Of a stretch of 64,000 bases of DNA, positions 53,345 through 62,750 are shown piece after piece (position 1 is the first letter of the stretch; every line of letters starts with the position of its first letter). Below the pieces are notes generated by a model, which worked only from the letters and a program-made list of their open reading frames with translations, ran no database searches and was not told the origin of the DNA. The stretch covers positions 3,014,052 through 3,078,051 of the forward strand of contig NC_085105.1 in the NCBI RefSeq assembly GCF_963422355.1, read 5' to 3'. Source of the stretch: Corticium candelabrum. Lineage: Eukaryota; Porifera; Homoscleromorpha; Homosclerophorida; Plakinidae. A program made the position numbers and the translations under genes.

Positions 53345-54797
53345 GTGTGTAATACTACCTGAAATACAAATAAACCTAGACAAAATAAATTGTGACTACA
53401 CTTACCAATGTCCTTGACTCCAACAAAGATCTTTGTATTGTCAAATGAATCCCAGCTATGCTGACAACAGGCAAACTAGGACTACTGTCAACCACCACCA
53501 ATAGTTCGTTGTCTTGATTCAACTTGTGATGCCCACCTTGTCTCCAAAACCTATTGCTCTCTAGCAGTTCTTCAAAATCAACACTACATAAAAACAAATG
53601 TTAACTAAAATGTGTAATGATAATAAACTAAAGGCAATACACCTTAGATGATCAGCTTCGGCTTCATTAGAGATAAAATATGACCTGAGTTTTATCTTCT
53701 TGTCCTCCTGAAGATTGACTAATAGAGAAATAATTTCAATGGCATACCTAGAACACAGTATTACACACAAAATACAAAATATTATTAATTGTAAACAAAT
53801 AAATGCAACAATTAACTTACCATCTGATATCTGATTCGCTATTTCCTAGCAGATATACCACATCACCCCAATCCCATATGTGAGACAGTATGTCCTTTGA
53901 CAGCAGCAGCAACCTTGTCACAAATTAAGCATGTGTAGCATTGACAACATATAGGAAGCCAACGTCTTGCATGACTCTACCTGTATAATGCACGAATAAC
54001 AGATGATGTCCTCACCGAGTCTTGCTGCTGATCAAATACATAAAACAATTAGAACCTAATCTGTATTGAAATGCACCACATGCAGAAAAGTAGCACATTA
54101 ATGCCCATTATATGACATTAAAGTAGTTTGTTGAAATAACTGTCTGTAATTTCATAACTGCAAACATCTATATTCAATGACTGTCATTCGATCAACTATA
54201 TCCATTATTGTATTTCAAATATGAAATTGACATGCCAGACTTCACCTGAGTTACACACATCCTTCTCAAAGGAAATGGCACGTCTTTAAAAGCTCGAGCA
54301 ACAAACCTGACAGAAACTGCACTGTAGAATTTCAAATCTAGATAACCATTCCACGCAGACACACTCTGTAAGGTGAGGTGCAGCAGTAACAACGCCAGTA
54401 AGGTTCACGAGCAAATTTTCTTGCAGTTCTGCTGGTAGAGAGGAAACATCTGTTGTTGCAGATGCAACAGCCAACGTCAACCATTGACAGGCTTGTTTCA
54501 CAACTTGCACAACGTCGTCAGACGAAGAAGACAACAACACCGAACCAATTGCACTCGAAATGTCTTCTGCCGCTCGAGAACTTATGAGCACAATTGACGA
54601 CTAACAAACAGACGAACAACGTGATGAGAAGCAGCACAAACAGCAACTGACACAAATCAGACCACGTGTGCAACACAAGAGTAGAAGCATAGATTCACCT
54701 GACTTAGTTTATGCTTGCTCAATACGGAAAAAATACGTTTCTTCGATTCAAAATGCGATACGGCATTGTGAAGTCTCCAAATATCAGAACACTCCAT
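18682..54797 (-). CDS. MDN1: Midasin, AAA+ ribosome-maturation ATPase
   Basis: Midasin is a roughly 5,000-residue dynein-like AAA+ ATPase. It removes assembly factors (Rsa4/NLE1, Ytm1/WDR12) from pre-60S ribosomes in the nucleolus and nucleoplasm. Exon 1 (54699-54797) starts [18 protein letters not shown]; the last exon ends [18 protein letters not shown] with TAG at 18682-18684. All hallmarks appear in order: an N-terminal domain; six AAA modules with Walker [41 protein letters not shown] and GCSGVGKS; a long helical linker; an Asp/Glu-rich tract; and a C-terminal MIDAS domain with DDSSSM. The gene is cut into many short exons over 36 kb. I did not phase every exon, but found no broken conserved motif. 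It is divergent with SBNO and followed on the same strand by NDC80. Its introns carry a Penelope-like element, a SINE and a MITE pair. Confidence 0.97.
20790..24960 (-). other. MDN1: MDN1 Asp/Glu-rich flexible region coding exons
   Basis: Several exons encode very acidic low-complexity protein: [19 protein letters not shown] then [18 protein letters not shown] at 24.4-24.7 kb, [20 protein letters not shown] at 23.3-23.55 kb, and [17 protein letters not shown] at 20.9-21.15 kb. [20 protein letters not shown] at 24.8 kb is a conserved midasin block. The tract acts as the long tether for the MIDAS domain. Confidence 0.88.
21640..22960. other. MDN1 intron with unassigned GC-richer insert
   Basis: An intron of about 1.3 kb lies within the acidic region. 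The part at about 21.9-22.56 kb is GC-richer than its flanks and has words such as GGCGCTCTGG repeated. AATAAA near 22.27 kb hints at a solo LTR or other insert, but I could not define ends or a target duplication. Confidence 0.3.
24960..35500 (-). other. MDN1: MDN1 helical linker coding region
   Basis: Many exons encode mostly helical, Leu-rich protein between AAA6 and the acidic region, such as the long open segment at 28.71-29.63 kb ([20 protein letters not shown]). This corresponds to the midasin linker of about 2,000 residues, which is poorly conserved in sequence. Assignment rests on position and continuity. Confidence 0.75.
34580..35370. other. MDN1 linker intron with CCGTATTTCTTC repeat
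   Basis: No exon is seen here. From about 34918 the sequence TACCGTATTTCTTCAATTAA and following ATGCCGC repeats resemble the terminal motif of the element at 11268. No right-hand terminus is found, so I treat it as a repeat fragment. Confidence 0.45.
35650..36930 (-). other. MDN1: MDN1 AAA6 module
   Basis: Walker [20 protein letters not shown] lies at about 36.67-36.73 kb, followed by [12 protein letters not shown]. The Walker B equivalent is [10 protein letters not shown] (about 36.0 kb), with Asn in place of the catalytic Glu. [20 protein letters not shown] with ERGVIDGQ follows at 35.7-35.83 kb. Human midasin AAA6 has the same LLDN form, so this module is probably inactive for hydrolysis by design. 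Confidence 0.92.
37150..39385 (-). other. MDN1: MDN1 AAA5 module
   Basis: Walker [20 protein letters not shown] is at about 38.81-38.87 kb. Walker B WVVLDE is at about 38.58 kb, followed by [19 protein letters not shown] at 37.80-37.86 kb. The sensor block IFACQNP with [13 protein letters not shown] is at 37.55-37.7 kb. Confidence 0.92.
38324..38474. repeat. Long compound CA tract
   Basis: (CA)n of about 150 nt with GCATGCA, CACGTGCGTGC and TACACA interruptions. It lies in a MDN1 intron within the AAA5 coding region. Confidence 0.95.
39836..39885. repeat. Short 15-bp tandem repeat
   Basis: Three tandem near-copies of CATGCATCCATGCAATAA-type sequence in the MDN1 intron, just left of the Penelope-like element. 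Confidence 0.85.
40008..40020. repeat. Left 13-bp target-site duplication of Penelope-like element
   Basis: AACTAAGTTGACT occurs here and again at 43456-43468, in the same orientation, immediately outside the inverted retroelement pair. Confidence 0.9.
40072..40114 (-). ncRNA. Hammerhead ribozyme motif, left end of Penelope-like element
   Basis: This is identical to the motif at 43333-43376 but on the minus strand, about 110 nt downstream of the RT frame's stop. The core CTGAAGA and GAAA, a 6-bp stem II, and a 4-5 bp stem I closing around GTC are all present. Stem III is minimal (ACGT). Penelope-like elements are known to carry such minimal type I hammerheads. Confidence 0.8.
40227..42101 (-). 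CDS. Penelope-like reverse transcriptase with GIY-YIG endonuclease, 5'-truncated
   Basis: The open frame of 624 aa from ATG 42101 is uninterrupted to its stop. It begins close to the Penelope block [13 protein letters not shown] (about residue 70), so the usual N-terminal part is missing. RT motifs are visible: [26 protein letters not shown], the [20 protein letters not shown] block, and catalytic YVDD near residue 320. The GIY-YIG nuclease follows at about 515-600, with [19 protein letters not shown] and downstream RLKEHK. The GIY-YIG fusion is diagnostic of canonical Penelope-like elements. The intact frame suggests a recent insertion. Truncation at the junction near 42121 means the copy is probably not autonomous. 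Confidence 0.93.
   Translation of the reverse strand: MFVPAPTKVPVSDIMVAIESGALKLPTEAANELRGRVCSTIKQKKPPKQNLSKEQNKAIRELRDLQDVLILPADKGNATVLLSKTDYKSKLENLIATPTYKQLQKDSTATQEDKLSRLLKPYEKRGVFSKQLYYKLRPSGCRPPRIYGLPKIHKPSTPLRPIVPCINSPSYELSKYISFIISPLAGQTTHHIKNSRDFVLSMKDFIIDRDEVMVSFDISSLFTNVPIDEASDVIKSILQLDNSLQERTSLCPDDVILLLNTCLTSTYFSYKNLFYQQKEGTAMGSPVSSIVANLFMEYFEHLALTSAPYVPHLWKRYVDDIFCIMKKSQVNSFLQHPNSIRPSIKFSMELETNGSLPFLDTLLSRKDDGYLNITVYRKSTHTDRYLNFNSHHPHHVKKGLIRCLYDRAKNVTISPIDLKQEQHHLLQVLQHNGYPANFIHSTLHPSLQSSSLSTSTPDTFCASIVLPYISGLSEDIRRICKEYNIRVSFKSGRNPRNMLCKVKHPIPKEHQSHLIYQIPCACGKTYIGETKRRLATRLKEHKELCRKMENEKSAVAEHTWSNQTCNMDWDGTRILAHASTTLQLRMKEALHIQLNQQHLLINRDEGMELSKCWASLMKTTTTYH
42192..43220 (+). pseudogene. 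Truncated inverted copy of the Penelope RT/GIY-YIG frame
   Basis: The 342-aa frame matches the C-terminal 342 residues of the minus-strand copy with a single Ala/Val difference near the end (SKCWVSLMK versus SKCWASLMK). It begins inside RT at MGSPVSSIV and keeps YVDD and the complete GIY-YIG domain. It lacks the RT fingers and is a fragment despite being open. Confidence 0.93.
43333..43376 (+). ncRNA. Hammerhead ribozyme motif, right end of Penelope-like element
   Basis: Stem I is TTGCC (43333-43337) with GGCAG (43372-43376). Core box CTGAAGA is 43338-43344. One unpaired T precedes stem II, GGCTGT (43346-43351) with ACAGCC (43358-43363). GAAA is 43364-43367. Stem III is reduced to the self-complementary ACGT, and the predicted cleavage is after C43371. 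All invariant core bases (CUGANGA, GAAA, GUC) are present. Confidence 0.8.
43456..43468. repeat. Right 13-bp target-site duplication of Penelope-like element
   Basis: AACTAAGTTGACT, an exact copy of 40008-40020. Confidence 0.9.
43630..45110 (-). other. MDN1: MDN1 AAA4 module
   Basis: Walker [21 protein letters not shown] is at about 44.70-44.82 kb. Walker [20 protein letters not shown] is at about 44.41-44.48 kb, and sensor 1 [16 protein letters not shown] at about 44.27-44.32 kb. [20 protein letters not shown] (about 43.8 kb) holds the conserved NRFTE arginine region. Confidence 0.93.
45200..46770 (-). other. MDN1: MDN1 AAA3 module
   Basis: Walker [21 protein letters not shown] (about 46.7 kb) is followed by [17 protein letters not shown]. 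Walker [21 protein letters not shown] is at about 45.8-45.87 kb, and sensor [15 protein letters not shown] at about 45.62-45.67 kb. [19 protein letters not shown] is at about 45.5 kb. Confidence 0.93.
46288..46476. repeat. Duplicated compound CA tract
   Basis: (CA)n is interrupted twice by the same GAATGCACACATGCATGCAC-type block (starting about 46309 and 46389), giving an 80-bp higher-order period. It lies in the AAA3 intron. Confidence 0.95.
46920..47270. other. MDN1 intron, AT-rich, no feature seen
   Basis: AT-rich intron sequence between the AAA3 Walker A region and the exon at 47.28-47.54 kb. No exon or repeat recognised. Confidence 0.5.
47280..50275 (-). other. MDN1: MDN1 AAA2 module
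   Basis: Walker [21 protein letters not shown] is at about 50.01-50.09 kb, in an exon reading [20 protein letters not shown]. Walker [20 protein letters not shown] is at about 48.26-48.32 kb, and sensor [18 protein letters not shown] at about 48.06-48.11 kb. A partly AT-rich intron of about 0.6 kb (48.57-49.2 kb) shows nothing recognisable. Confidence 0.93.
51180..51830. other. MDN1 AAA1 intron, no feature seen
   Basis: Intron of about 0.65 kb between the AAA1 Walker B exon and the exon near 51.84-51.9 kb. No repeat or open frame recognised. Confidence 0.5.
52335..52411. repeat. TG microsatellite, first segment
   Basis: (TG)n directly abutting the left copy of the duplicated MITE. Confidence 0.97.
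52412..52778 (-). mobile_element. Two tandem copies of a 147-bp hAT-like MITE within TG repeats
   Basis: Copies at 52412-52558 and 52632-52778 appear to differ at only one or two positions. Read on the minus strand each starts CAGTGGCGTCGCGT and ends with the inverted CAGCGGGGTCGCGT (12 of 14). CAG...CTG ends with a GGCG-type terminal repeat suggest a hAT-family MITE. Each is followed by (CTG)n and then (TG)n, so the whole 220-bp unit (MITE, CTG, TG) is duplicated. It lies in the MDN1 intron before the AAA1 Walker A exon. Confidence 0.75.
52851..53268 (+). mobile_element. tRNA-derived SINE, family A
   Basis: The head is tRNA-like: A box TAGCTCAGTTGG at 52857-52868 and B box GTTCAAGTC at 52921-52929, at RNA polymerase III spacing. 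A 330-bp body without coding capacity follows, ending in TTTAGATTTTTTAGG and a (TG)n tail. The head does not close an acceptor stem, so it is not a working tRNA. A related diverged copy lies at 1385-1700 on the minus strand. Confidence 0.82.
53268..53350. repeat. TG microsatellite at the SINE tail
   Basis: (TG)n of about 70 nt then TATGTATGTGTGTG, following the SINE 3' end; probably grown from its tail. Confidence 0.95.
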
Positions 54798-55047
54798 CGA
54801 TTCCAGCTAGACAGTAGCCCGTATAACCCACTCTCCTCGAGCAACAAGCTTGCTTCTAGGCAAGCAAGTCAGATAGAAAAACTCTAATGTCGTAGCTCAA
54901 TTCCTCGAGCACTAAGATATAGATGTACAAATCATTACAATGTTGCAAACCTAGTTAGGTAGTTTATCTACTTTACCACGTGACTGGCACGTGCTTAGCG
55001 TGTGCTTGTGTTCCCGTACTCTGCTGGGCGCGCATCGTATCAGCAAC
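54798..55047. promoter_or_regulatory. Divergent MDN1/SBNO promoter region with paired CACGTG boxes
   Basis: The two start codons are 250 bp apart on opposite strands. CACGTG occurs at 54977-54982 (as CCACGTGAC) and 54988-54993, 11 bp apart, which is one helical turn. CACGTG is the E-box for bHLH-ZIP factors such as Myc/Max and USF, known activators of ribosome-biogenesis genes. The sites are seen; the regulation is inferred. Confidence 0.6.
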
Positions 55048-56032
55048 ATGTCTTGCAGTAGAGACAGCCCTCAGCCACCTCCAAAGCAATCAAACACTCT
55101 AGTACAAGTAGTGGAAGCGAGCGAAGAACAGGAAGAGATTGCAAAGATGAGCGAGCAAGAAGTGACCGAGACCGTAAGGTGAGCGACATCACACTCAACT
55201 GTTACGTATACGTAGTAGTTTGAATACACGGCTTTTCTATACTTGGAGTTTACTCTCTGTTTATATATCTTGTATTTTATACGTACTATTATCTTGTAAA
55301 ACTGCTCTAGCTAGAAGCACATAATTACGTAATAGTAAATAATTCTTTAGTTATAAGGGTATGCTAGATTGGAGCTACATATAACTGCAGACTGATCATT
55401 GATACGTTATAAATGATTTGCTGATGCTATGGTTAAGTTTACATGTCTAGTAGAAACAGGTGTAGAAAAATAATAATATAATATAAGAACACAGGAAAAC
55501 AAATTAGAAATACAAAGTCTATATGTTACTTTTCACCTTTAGTTTATCTCGTTGAACTGCTTTCGTGTATATATTTGAATACGTGTCCTCTCTGTACTTG
55601 AATGTTCAGTCTTATGTTATTATGTATTGTGGACCTTGTGGACCTGCTGGTTGTAGAGTGACCTTGTCTTTTAGTAGGTTGTAGTATTAACTAGTTGTAT
55701 GGTATTTGTAGGTGGTGCCTCACGTTTGTGAGTAACAGGTCGCAGCAGAGTTTTCTGACTGTCTACTGAAACACCACACTGTAGATAGACAATAAGTATT
55801 TGTTGAACCCTGTCATGGAAGTAAACGTGCAAACTTCCTTGTAATTTAGATTACCGTAATTTATGTATATAGAAGCCTGGTAGGTAGTCGTCGTTATGCG
55901 ATCGTGATCAGGGGGACTATTGAAATGTACAGTATAAGTATGCACTCAGTTCTGTCAGTCGGACACGGAAACGATTTTTTGAAGTAGGTCTTATAATGAA
56001 GTGTGGTTGTGGGGAGGAGAAATGAGGTTCGT

Positions 56033-56094
<62 letters not shown>

Positions 56095-59000
56095 CGAGAC
56101 CTCGATATATAGCCTATATGACCACGCCCCTTTCTGTTGTGTGACTTGCTATGCTAGGCAATTACTGCTATTAGGGTGGCAGCCCACTAGACTTAAGATC
56201 ATCTTGAATGAGCACTGTTATTGAATGCAGTCAATATACAATTGCCATAGAGTTTGTCACCTTAATTAAGCTAATGCTTTAATTTAATTTCTAAATCTAT
56301 AAAAAAATTAAGAAACATACCACAGAATGGAACATGTATTTGATTTGTTACTTGCATTAAAATACACTACCCTAATCTAATTTGGGAAATGGACTGGTTT
56401 AGTATTCGAGGCATCATACTACACATATAATGAACATCATAAACAAAAGACAAAATCTGGCTGGCAACTTTTTAGGTAAAAAGGACTGATGAGTTTAAAT
56501 GCACCTTGTTCCTTGAATATAGGTAATATTATTGTAACAGACACAACAACAGTTTATGATAAAATCAAAATGGTGAACTGAATACATAACTATGGCCAGC
56601 TGTTACAAAGGTTCTGGTATATTGCTTAATTAATGCATTTACGTACTACATGTTATTGGTTTATTGCTACATGTTATTGGTTTATTGCTGATAGCGATGA
56701 GGTCTATGTGGCTTATAAGTGTACTTCACTTCTGGAAGGATCATTATCTCATCCTAGTGACATAGTGGAGGCATCTTCTCTTGCAGTAAGTGTTGTGGGT
56801 CAAAGTAACTAAGTAATATTGTTACTGTTTACAATTTGTTTAGTCACTGTTATTGCCACCCTTGACATATGGTCTTCCTAATGCTATTCCTCAAGAAGTT
56901 ATTACATCTGGTACAGTTGTATTATCTTTTTTGGTCAACTTCTTTATTAATTAATGATCATTAGTCAAGGAAATTTTGTCATGTTGTAGGTCATCTCACT
57001 GATTTGCAGCTGGAGGGCATTGCTTATGCTGTGAGTACATTATGTTGTGTTAGCACAAACAATTTCTGATGTTCCATGCTTTGTAAGCCTCTTGAGTCTC
57101 ATCTTTTCTCTTCAATGCAAACTGTACTTGCATTTTTCCAAACCTTGTAGCAAGTTGGCCCAACATTCTTATTGACTAATTTAAGTTACTTTGTTTCAAG
57201 CAACAGCCTTTTCTTTTTACGCAATGGGTTGAGTTTATTCTTGTGTTAGAGCATGCAAAGAGTACCTACCTAGAGCAGCATTTCATCTTGATGTTGATAA
57301 GATGCACTGATGATGATATGTACATGCACATACATATATAAACTAAAGAATTGTACGTGTGTTTTATGTAGTGTCAACGCCATCAAATGATTCTTCCTAA
57401 CAACACAAGAGCTGGTTTCTTCATAGGTGATGCAGCTGGAGTAGGGAAAGGCAGACAAGTAATAATGCTTGAATGCGTTTTATTTTTGGGGATGGTACCA
57501 GATGTTATTTACAGATTGCAGGAATTATATTTGATAACTATGTTCGAGGACGATTCAAACATTTGTGGTTTAGTATATCATCTGACTTGAGAGCAGATGC
57601 TAAACGGTTAGTAGTCTGTGTCACACATAATAAGTTCAATTATAAGGGGCTTCTTGTTTAGAGATCTAGAAGACATTGGTTGTTACATCAAAGTAATCAG
57701 TGGTTGTCAACAACTAGATAAGGGAACAAAGTAGGTTTATGAAGTTAGGATATGCTTGTAGTGCTTATACTAGACCATACCTAGCTGAAAGGCAGACTTT
57801 GCAGTAATCATAAATGATTCTAAAAATTTTGTCAAGCTTTGGTGCTTGACTTACGCAGACAACATAACACTAGTGTCTCCAAATGTTGCTGGACTACAAC
57901 AAATGCTAGATATATGTACTACGTATGCAAATGAGCATCATCTGATATACAACACCAAAAAGTGTCGTGATTACATTCAAGCAGAGACGATGGAAACACT
58001 CTAGTGAATTAGATGTCTTTCTCAATGGCAATAGATTACCAAACAAGGCGGAAATAACACATTCGGGTGTCATCATGAATGATTGCTGTATGGTACAGAG
58101 CACATTGGAGGCTAGAAAAGAAAATTGTATGCTGCTGTGAATGGTGTCATTAGCCGACTTGGTGGAAGTTGTTCAAAAGATAGTGTGTGGATGACGATCA
58201 TGGAAAGTCAACTATTTCCAGGTCTTGCATTTGGAAGTCATTTGTGGAATTTTGAACGAAGTGTAGTAGAGACGTCTGTTAACACAGCGTATCAAAAAGG
58301 TATTCGTCGTGGGCTTGGTATGAGACAAAGAGACTCTATAGCGGAAAGAATTTCAGGATTTGTTGAGGCATCTCTTACGATGAAAATACTAGAGGCTAAA
58401 TTCCTTAAACGGGCCACAGAATCAAGAAATGAACTTGTGAGAGGACTGGCATTGCTAATAGTTAGACGTAGTTATCCTGGATACGGATTGGATATGGTAG
58501 ATGGTAATATTTTTATGTGTTGGTTAAGTGATTTTGTGTGTTAGTTATGTCATTTGTCTACATGTGCGTTTGTTTTATGTTGCCCCTATGAGGGAACTAC
58601 ACCAGATGTGGTGTGATAAAAATATATTATTATTATTTAAATTTGATTTTTTAGCCTAAGTGCTTTTCAGCTTTGTTACATTCAACATTAACTGTGCAGA
58701 AGTAAATATCTGCATCATTTCTTGTTATATACCAATCTTTCTGTAGTATAGTTTAACTTGTTGGTTATGGCAGTTCTATTGCCTTGTTAAATTGTTATTT
58801 AACAGAATGTCAATTGTATACAAGGAGGAGCATGTGCCAAGTGGTGTGGCATGTTGTGCTTACAGTAACTTAATTTGATTGCAATTGAACAGCTATTTCT
58901 AAATGCATAAATCAAAGTCAAGCAAGAATGAAATTCAATCTTTGTTGGTTTATGAATGTTTTGTGTTAGGGTGTTTGGTCTTCCAGCTGATTTAAAGGAC

Positions 59001-62000
59001 GGTGTGGTGTTTAGTACTTACGCCACGCTTGTATCGTCAGTGCAACAAGGTGAGATGAAATCATTAGATAATCTAGCTCTTATGTGATCTTCAGTTGTTG
59101 GACTATTGGAAATGACTTTATGAACAACTGTTTACAGGCATAAAGTTTATTGTTATTAGCCATTTGTTGATAAAATGAAGCTAAACTCATAACATTTGCT
59201 GATTGTTTGTGATGTTACAGCAGGTGGGTCACGACGTACTCGGCTTCAGCAGCTGATTGAGTGGTGTGGGGGACTAGAATTTAGTGGTTGTTTGATTTTT
59301 GATGAATGTCACCGAGCTAAAAACTACAATCCTGTAAGTCTTTGTGATGATGTCAGACACTCTTGCATTGTTATGTTGGTCATGGTGTTGTTTGTTATGT
59401 TAGAATAACGAGAAAACCAGCACAAAGGTTGCAGTTGCTGTGTCAACATTGCAAAGGTAATGCTGCATCCATATTGCTTCTTTTCTAGACATTTTCTAGC
59501 ATCAAGGCTTGTTTTAAGGCAAGGTGTGTCTTGCTTTCATATTATAGCGATATCTAAATCATTATTCTGTTTATACAAATTGCCAAAATCAAAGAGTTAA
59601 TGTCTTCTGAAACATTGGATTGATGAGATGACCTTTTGATAATCTTGCAGATTTTGTTCATAAGACTGTGATTTGCAGAAATGAGAATTGAAATGACTTC
59701 TGTTGAAGTATTTGTCTTTGTACATAGTAAAGAGTACAGTTTAGCCAGTTTAGCCTGGTACTATACTGTTGCCACTTCTTACATCAATGAAGATTATATA
59801 CTATTATACCATGGTCACGTGACATGCGACCAGTCACAAGCACGTATTGAAGTGGTGTATATGACTTATTGTGCAGCAAGTATGCAATAAGTTACTTCCG
59901 GTTATTATCGCACTCACACTTATACTTACACGTCACTTCATCATGGTATAAATAATTTATCGTATAATTAGCTTGCTATATGGCTGTTGTCAGCACTCTG
60001 AGCAAGGTTATAGCCCTCGGCTTTACTTTGGGTGATAACCCCACCCCTCACGCTGGTAAAACCATATAGCATGCTAATCATATGATAACTGGGCCTATAC
60101 TTATGTAAGTTAAAACCAAGACTCAGGTTACAGTTGTGTTGGTTGGGAAGGTAGTGTTTCTACCTTCTACATCTAGCCCATATACATGTAGAAGGATAGT
60201 ATGTCTATTTGGTAAGGTCTAACAAGAAAAAGAAAATGATGGGAATCTTGCACATGTTGATATAGAACTTTATCTCACTAAGATTTTTTCACATTGAAAC
60301 AGTTGTTTTTTACTGTTGCTAAGAAGATATTCTACCTTTTTGCAATATTTCATGTCAAGTATGCATGAATTAATTGTTCATTTGTGATTGTGAATTGTAA
60401 TACTTGCACAGTCAGCGGGTTACGTAATCATTCCATTTATTTTATTTTAACTATTGGAATGCTTGCTGTTTACAGAGGTACAAGTGTCATTTAATAGACA
60501 CTGTGAAGTTGTCAATAATTTAGTAGTTGTATACATCAAAATTTATTTCTATACTTGTAAAGCATGAGGCCGTGGCAGCTTAGTTTAGCTTGTTCGTCTG
60601 GATCTTGTGAGGTAACATACAAAGGAATGGTTATAGTTGTCCTTTGTACAATGTGGCCACTTGTTCAGTTGGTTTTTGTACTTATTGACATTAGGATGCT
60701 GCCCAAGGCTAGAGTTGTTTACTGTAGTGCTACTGGAGTTTCTCATGTGAAGAATATGGTATGTACAGTGTATATATTCAATGGCTAGTTCTAAAGTCAA
60801 GGAAAGGAGAACTGATAATAGAAACACACCGAGTTTTCCAACATACTGTTCTAACTTATTTGAATATGTCATTTGTGCATAACACAATATTCATAATTCT
60901 GCTATTATATGATTGTCTGTGAGGGCATGGCTATAATGTCTTTTCAACATGACTGACTGTGAATCTACATACATAACAAATACAGAATACAAAAGTTGGA
61001 TTGTTTATTCTTGTGTTTGTGGCAGCAAATGGTATGATATATTTGCTTGTGAGCAAGATACAGTTATAGGTTATGAAGAGCTGTCTCTGTAGAATGTATC
61101 ACTCAGCTGTTGCTGTGTTATGTAGGCATTTATGGAAAGACTTGGACTTTGGGGTGAAGGCACAGCTTTTAAGTGCTTTGATACTTTTTTGGAAAGCATT
61201 ACAAGGAGAGGTCTTGGTACGTGATGCTTGTGGGTTGTTCACTACTATCATACTATCATATTATAGGTGTTTAAAGTGTAACCCATTATTTCGGGTTACC
61301 ATCTTGGTATGAAACAAAGTACATATTATTATTATTATTATGTCGTGCTCAACCAGATCAGTCTGGTCTGGTTTGTAAAGTCTATTACAAGTACCGGAAG
61401 CAAACCCTGCTTCAGAAGTACTTAGACCATCATGGCTGTCTAGAAAGAAGACATGAATTTACGAAGGATCCGAGTAGATCCCAGAAGCACTGTTTTCTGT
61501 AAGTGCTGCAGGTTGTGATGACCTGGAATAATGTCCAGCCACCGTGCAATACCTGTGTGTACTGTGCCCAAAGCTCCCAAGACCACCAGAACCACCAGTG
61601 TTCGACAATGCCATGTGCGGCTTATCTCCACTCGCAAGTCGTTGTAATTCGCCAACTTCTCAGCATGTTTCCTGCCAATGTTGCTATTATGTGTCATGCT
61701 CAACCAGATCAGTCTGGTTTGTAGAGTCTATTACAAGTACCAGAAGCAAACCCTGCTTCAGAAGTTATTATTATTATTATTATTATGTGTTATTATGCCC
61801 CTCCATGATGGGCAAGTGGGGTCTTTACCCCCATCAGGGCGCCCACTAACCCAGCAGGTGAGTCCAGCAGGGTACATGTTTCTGTGTGGTCCACACAGGC
61901 AATCAATGACTAGCCAATTCGATATAGATTGCAGGCATTACGGTGATCGCGAACATCAGGACAGCATGCCTAGTGGATATCAATGACCTCCAGGAAAGCA

Positions 62001-62198
62001 CTGAACGTCATTGTCAATGGACCGTTCGCCAGACCACAGAAACTCCCCAACAACTGAAACGAGTCATAGTCTCATGGATAAAGCTAGAGAAACATGAGAG
62101 AGAAAGACAGACAGTTTCATAATTTACTGCAATCAGTGGGGTTTGAACCCCGAAACCATGGAGTGGTAGCCATTTTCATTATTATTATTATTGTGGGC

Positions 62199-62231
<33 letters not shown>

Positions 62232-62707
62232 GTGTCGCTATGCCCCTCCATAATGGGCAAGTGGGGTCTTTACCCCCATAATATTATGTGTCGTTATGCC
62301 CCTCCATAATGGGCAAGTGGGGTCTTTACCCCCATCTGGGCGCCCACCAACCTGGCAGGTGAGCCCAGCGGGGTACATGTTTCCGTGTAGTCCATACGGC
62401 GATCAATGACTAGCCAATTCGATATAGATTGCAGGCATTACGGTGACCGCGTACTCGATACAGCATGCCTAGTGGATATCAACGACCACCAGGAAAGCAC
62501 TGGACGTCATCGTCAACGGACCGTTCGCCAGACCACAGAAACTCCCCAACAACTGAAACGAGTCATAGTCTCATGGATAAAGCTAGAGAAACATGAGAAA
62601 GAAAGACAGACAAGTTTCACAATTTACTGTTGTCACTGGGGTTTGAACCCCCAAACCATGGAGTGGTAGCCATTGTCGCTAACCACTAAGCCACGGCGGT
62701 GACTATA

Positions 62708-62750
<43 letters not shown>

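Larger units (their letters stand above)
50780..54797 (-). other. MDN1: MDN1 N-terminal domain and AAA1 module
   Basis: N-terminal exons at 54.70-54.80, 54.37-54.60 and about 53.4-54.0 kb encode helical sequence. AAA1 Walker [20 protein letters not shown] is at about 52.04-52.09 kb. Walker [16 protein letters not shown] is at about 51.11-51.15 kb, with [20 protein letters not shown] following at about 50.97-51.03 kb. In AAA1 the sensor Asn region reads FQLIATQR. Confidence 0.9.
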
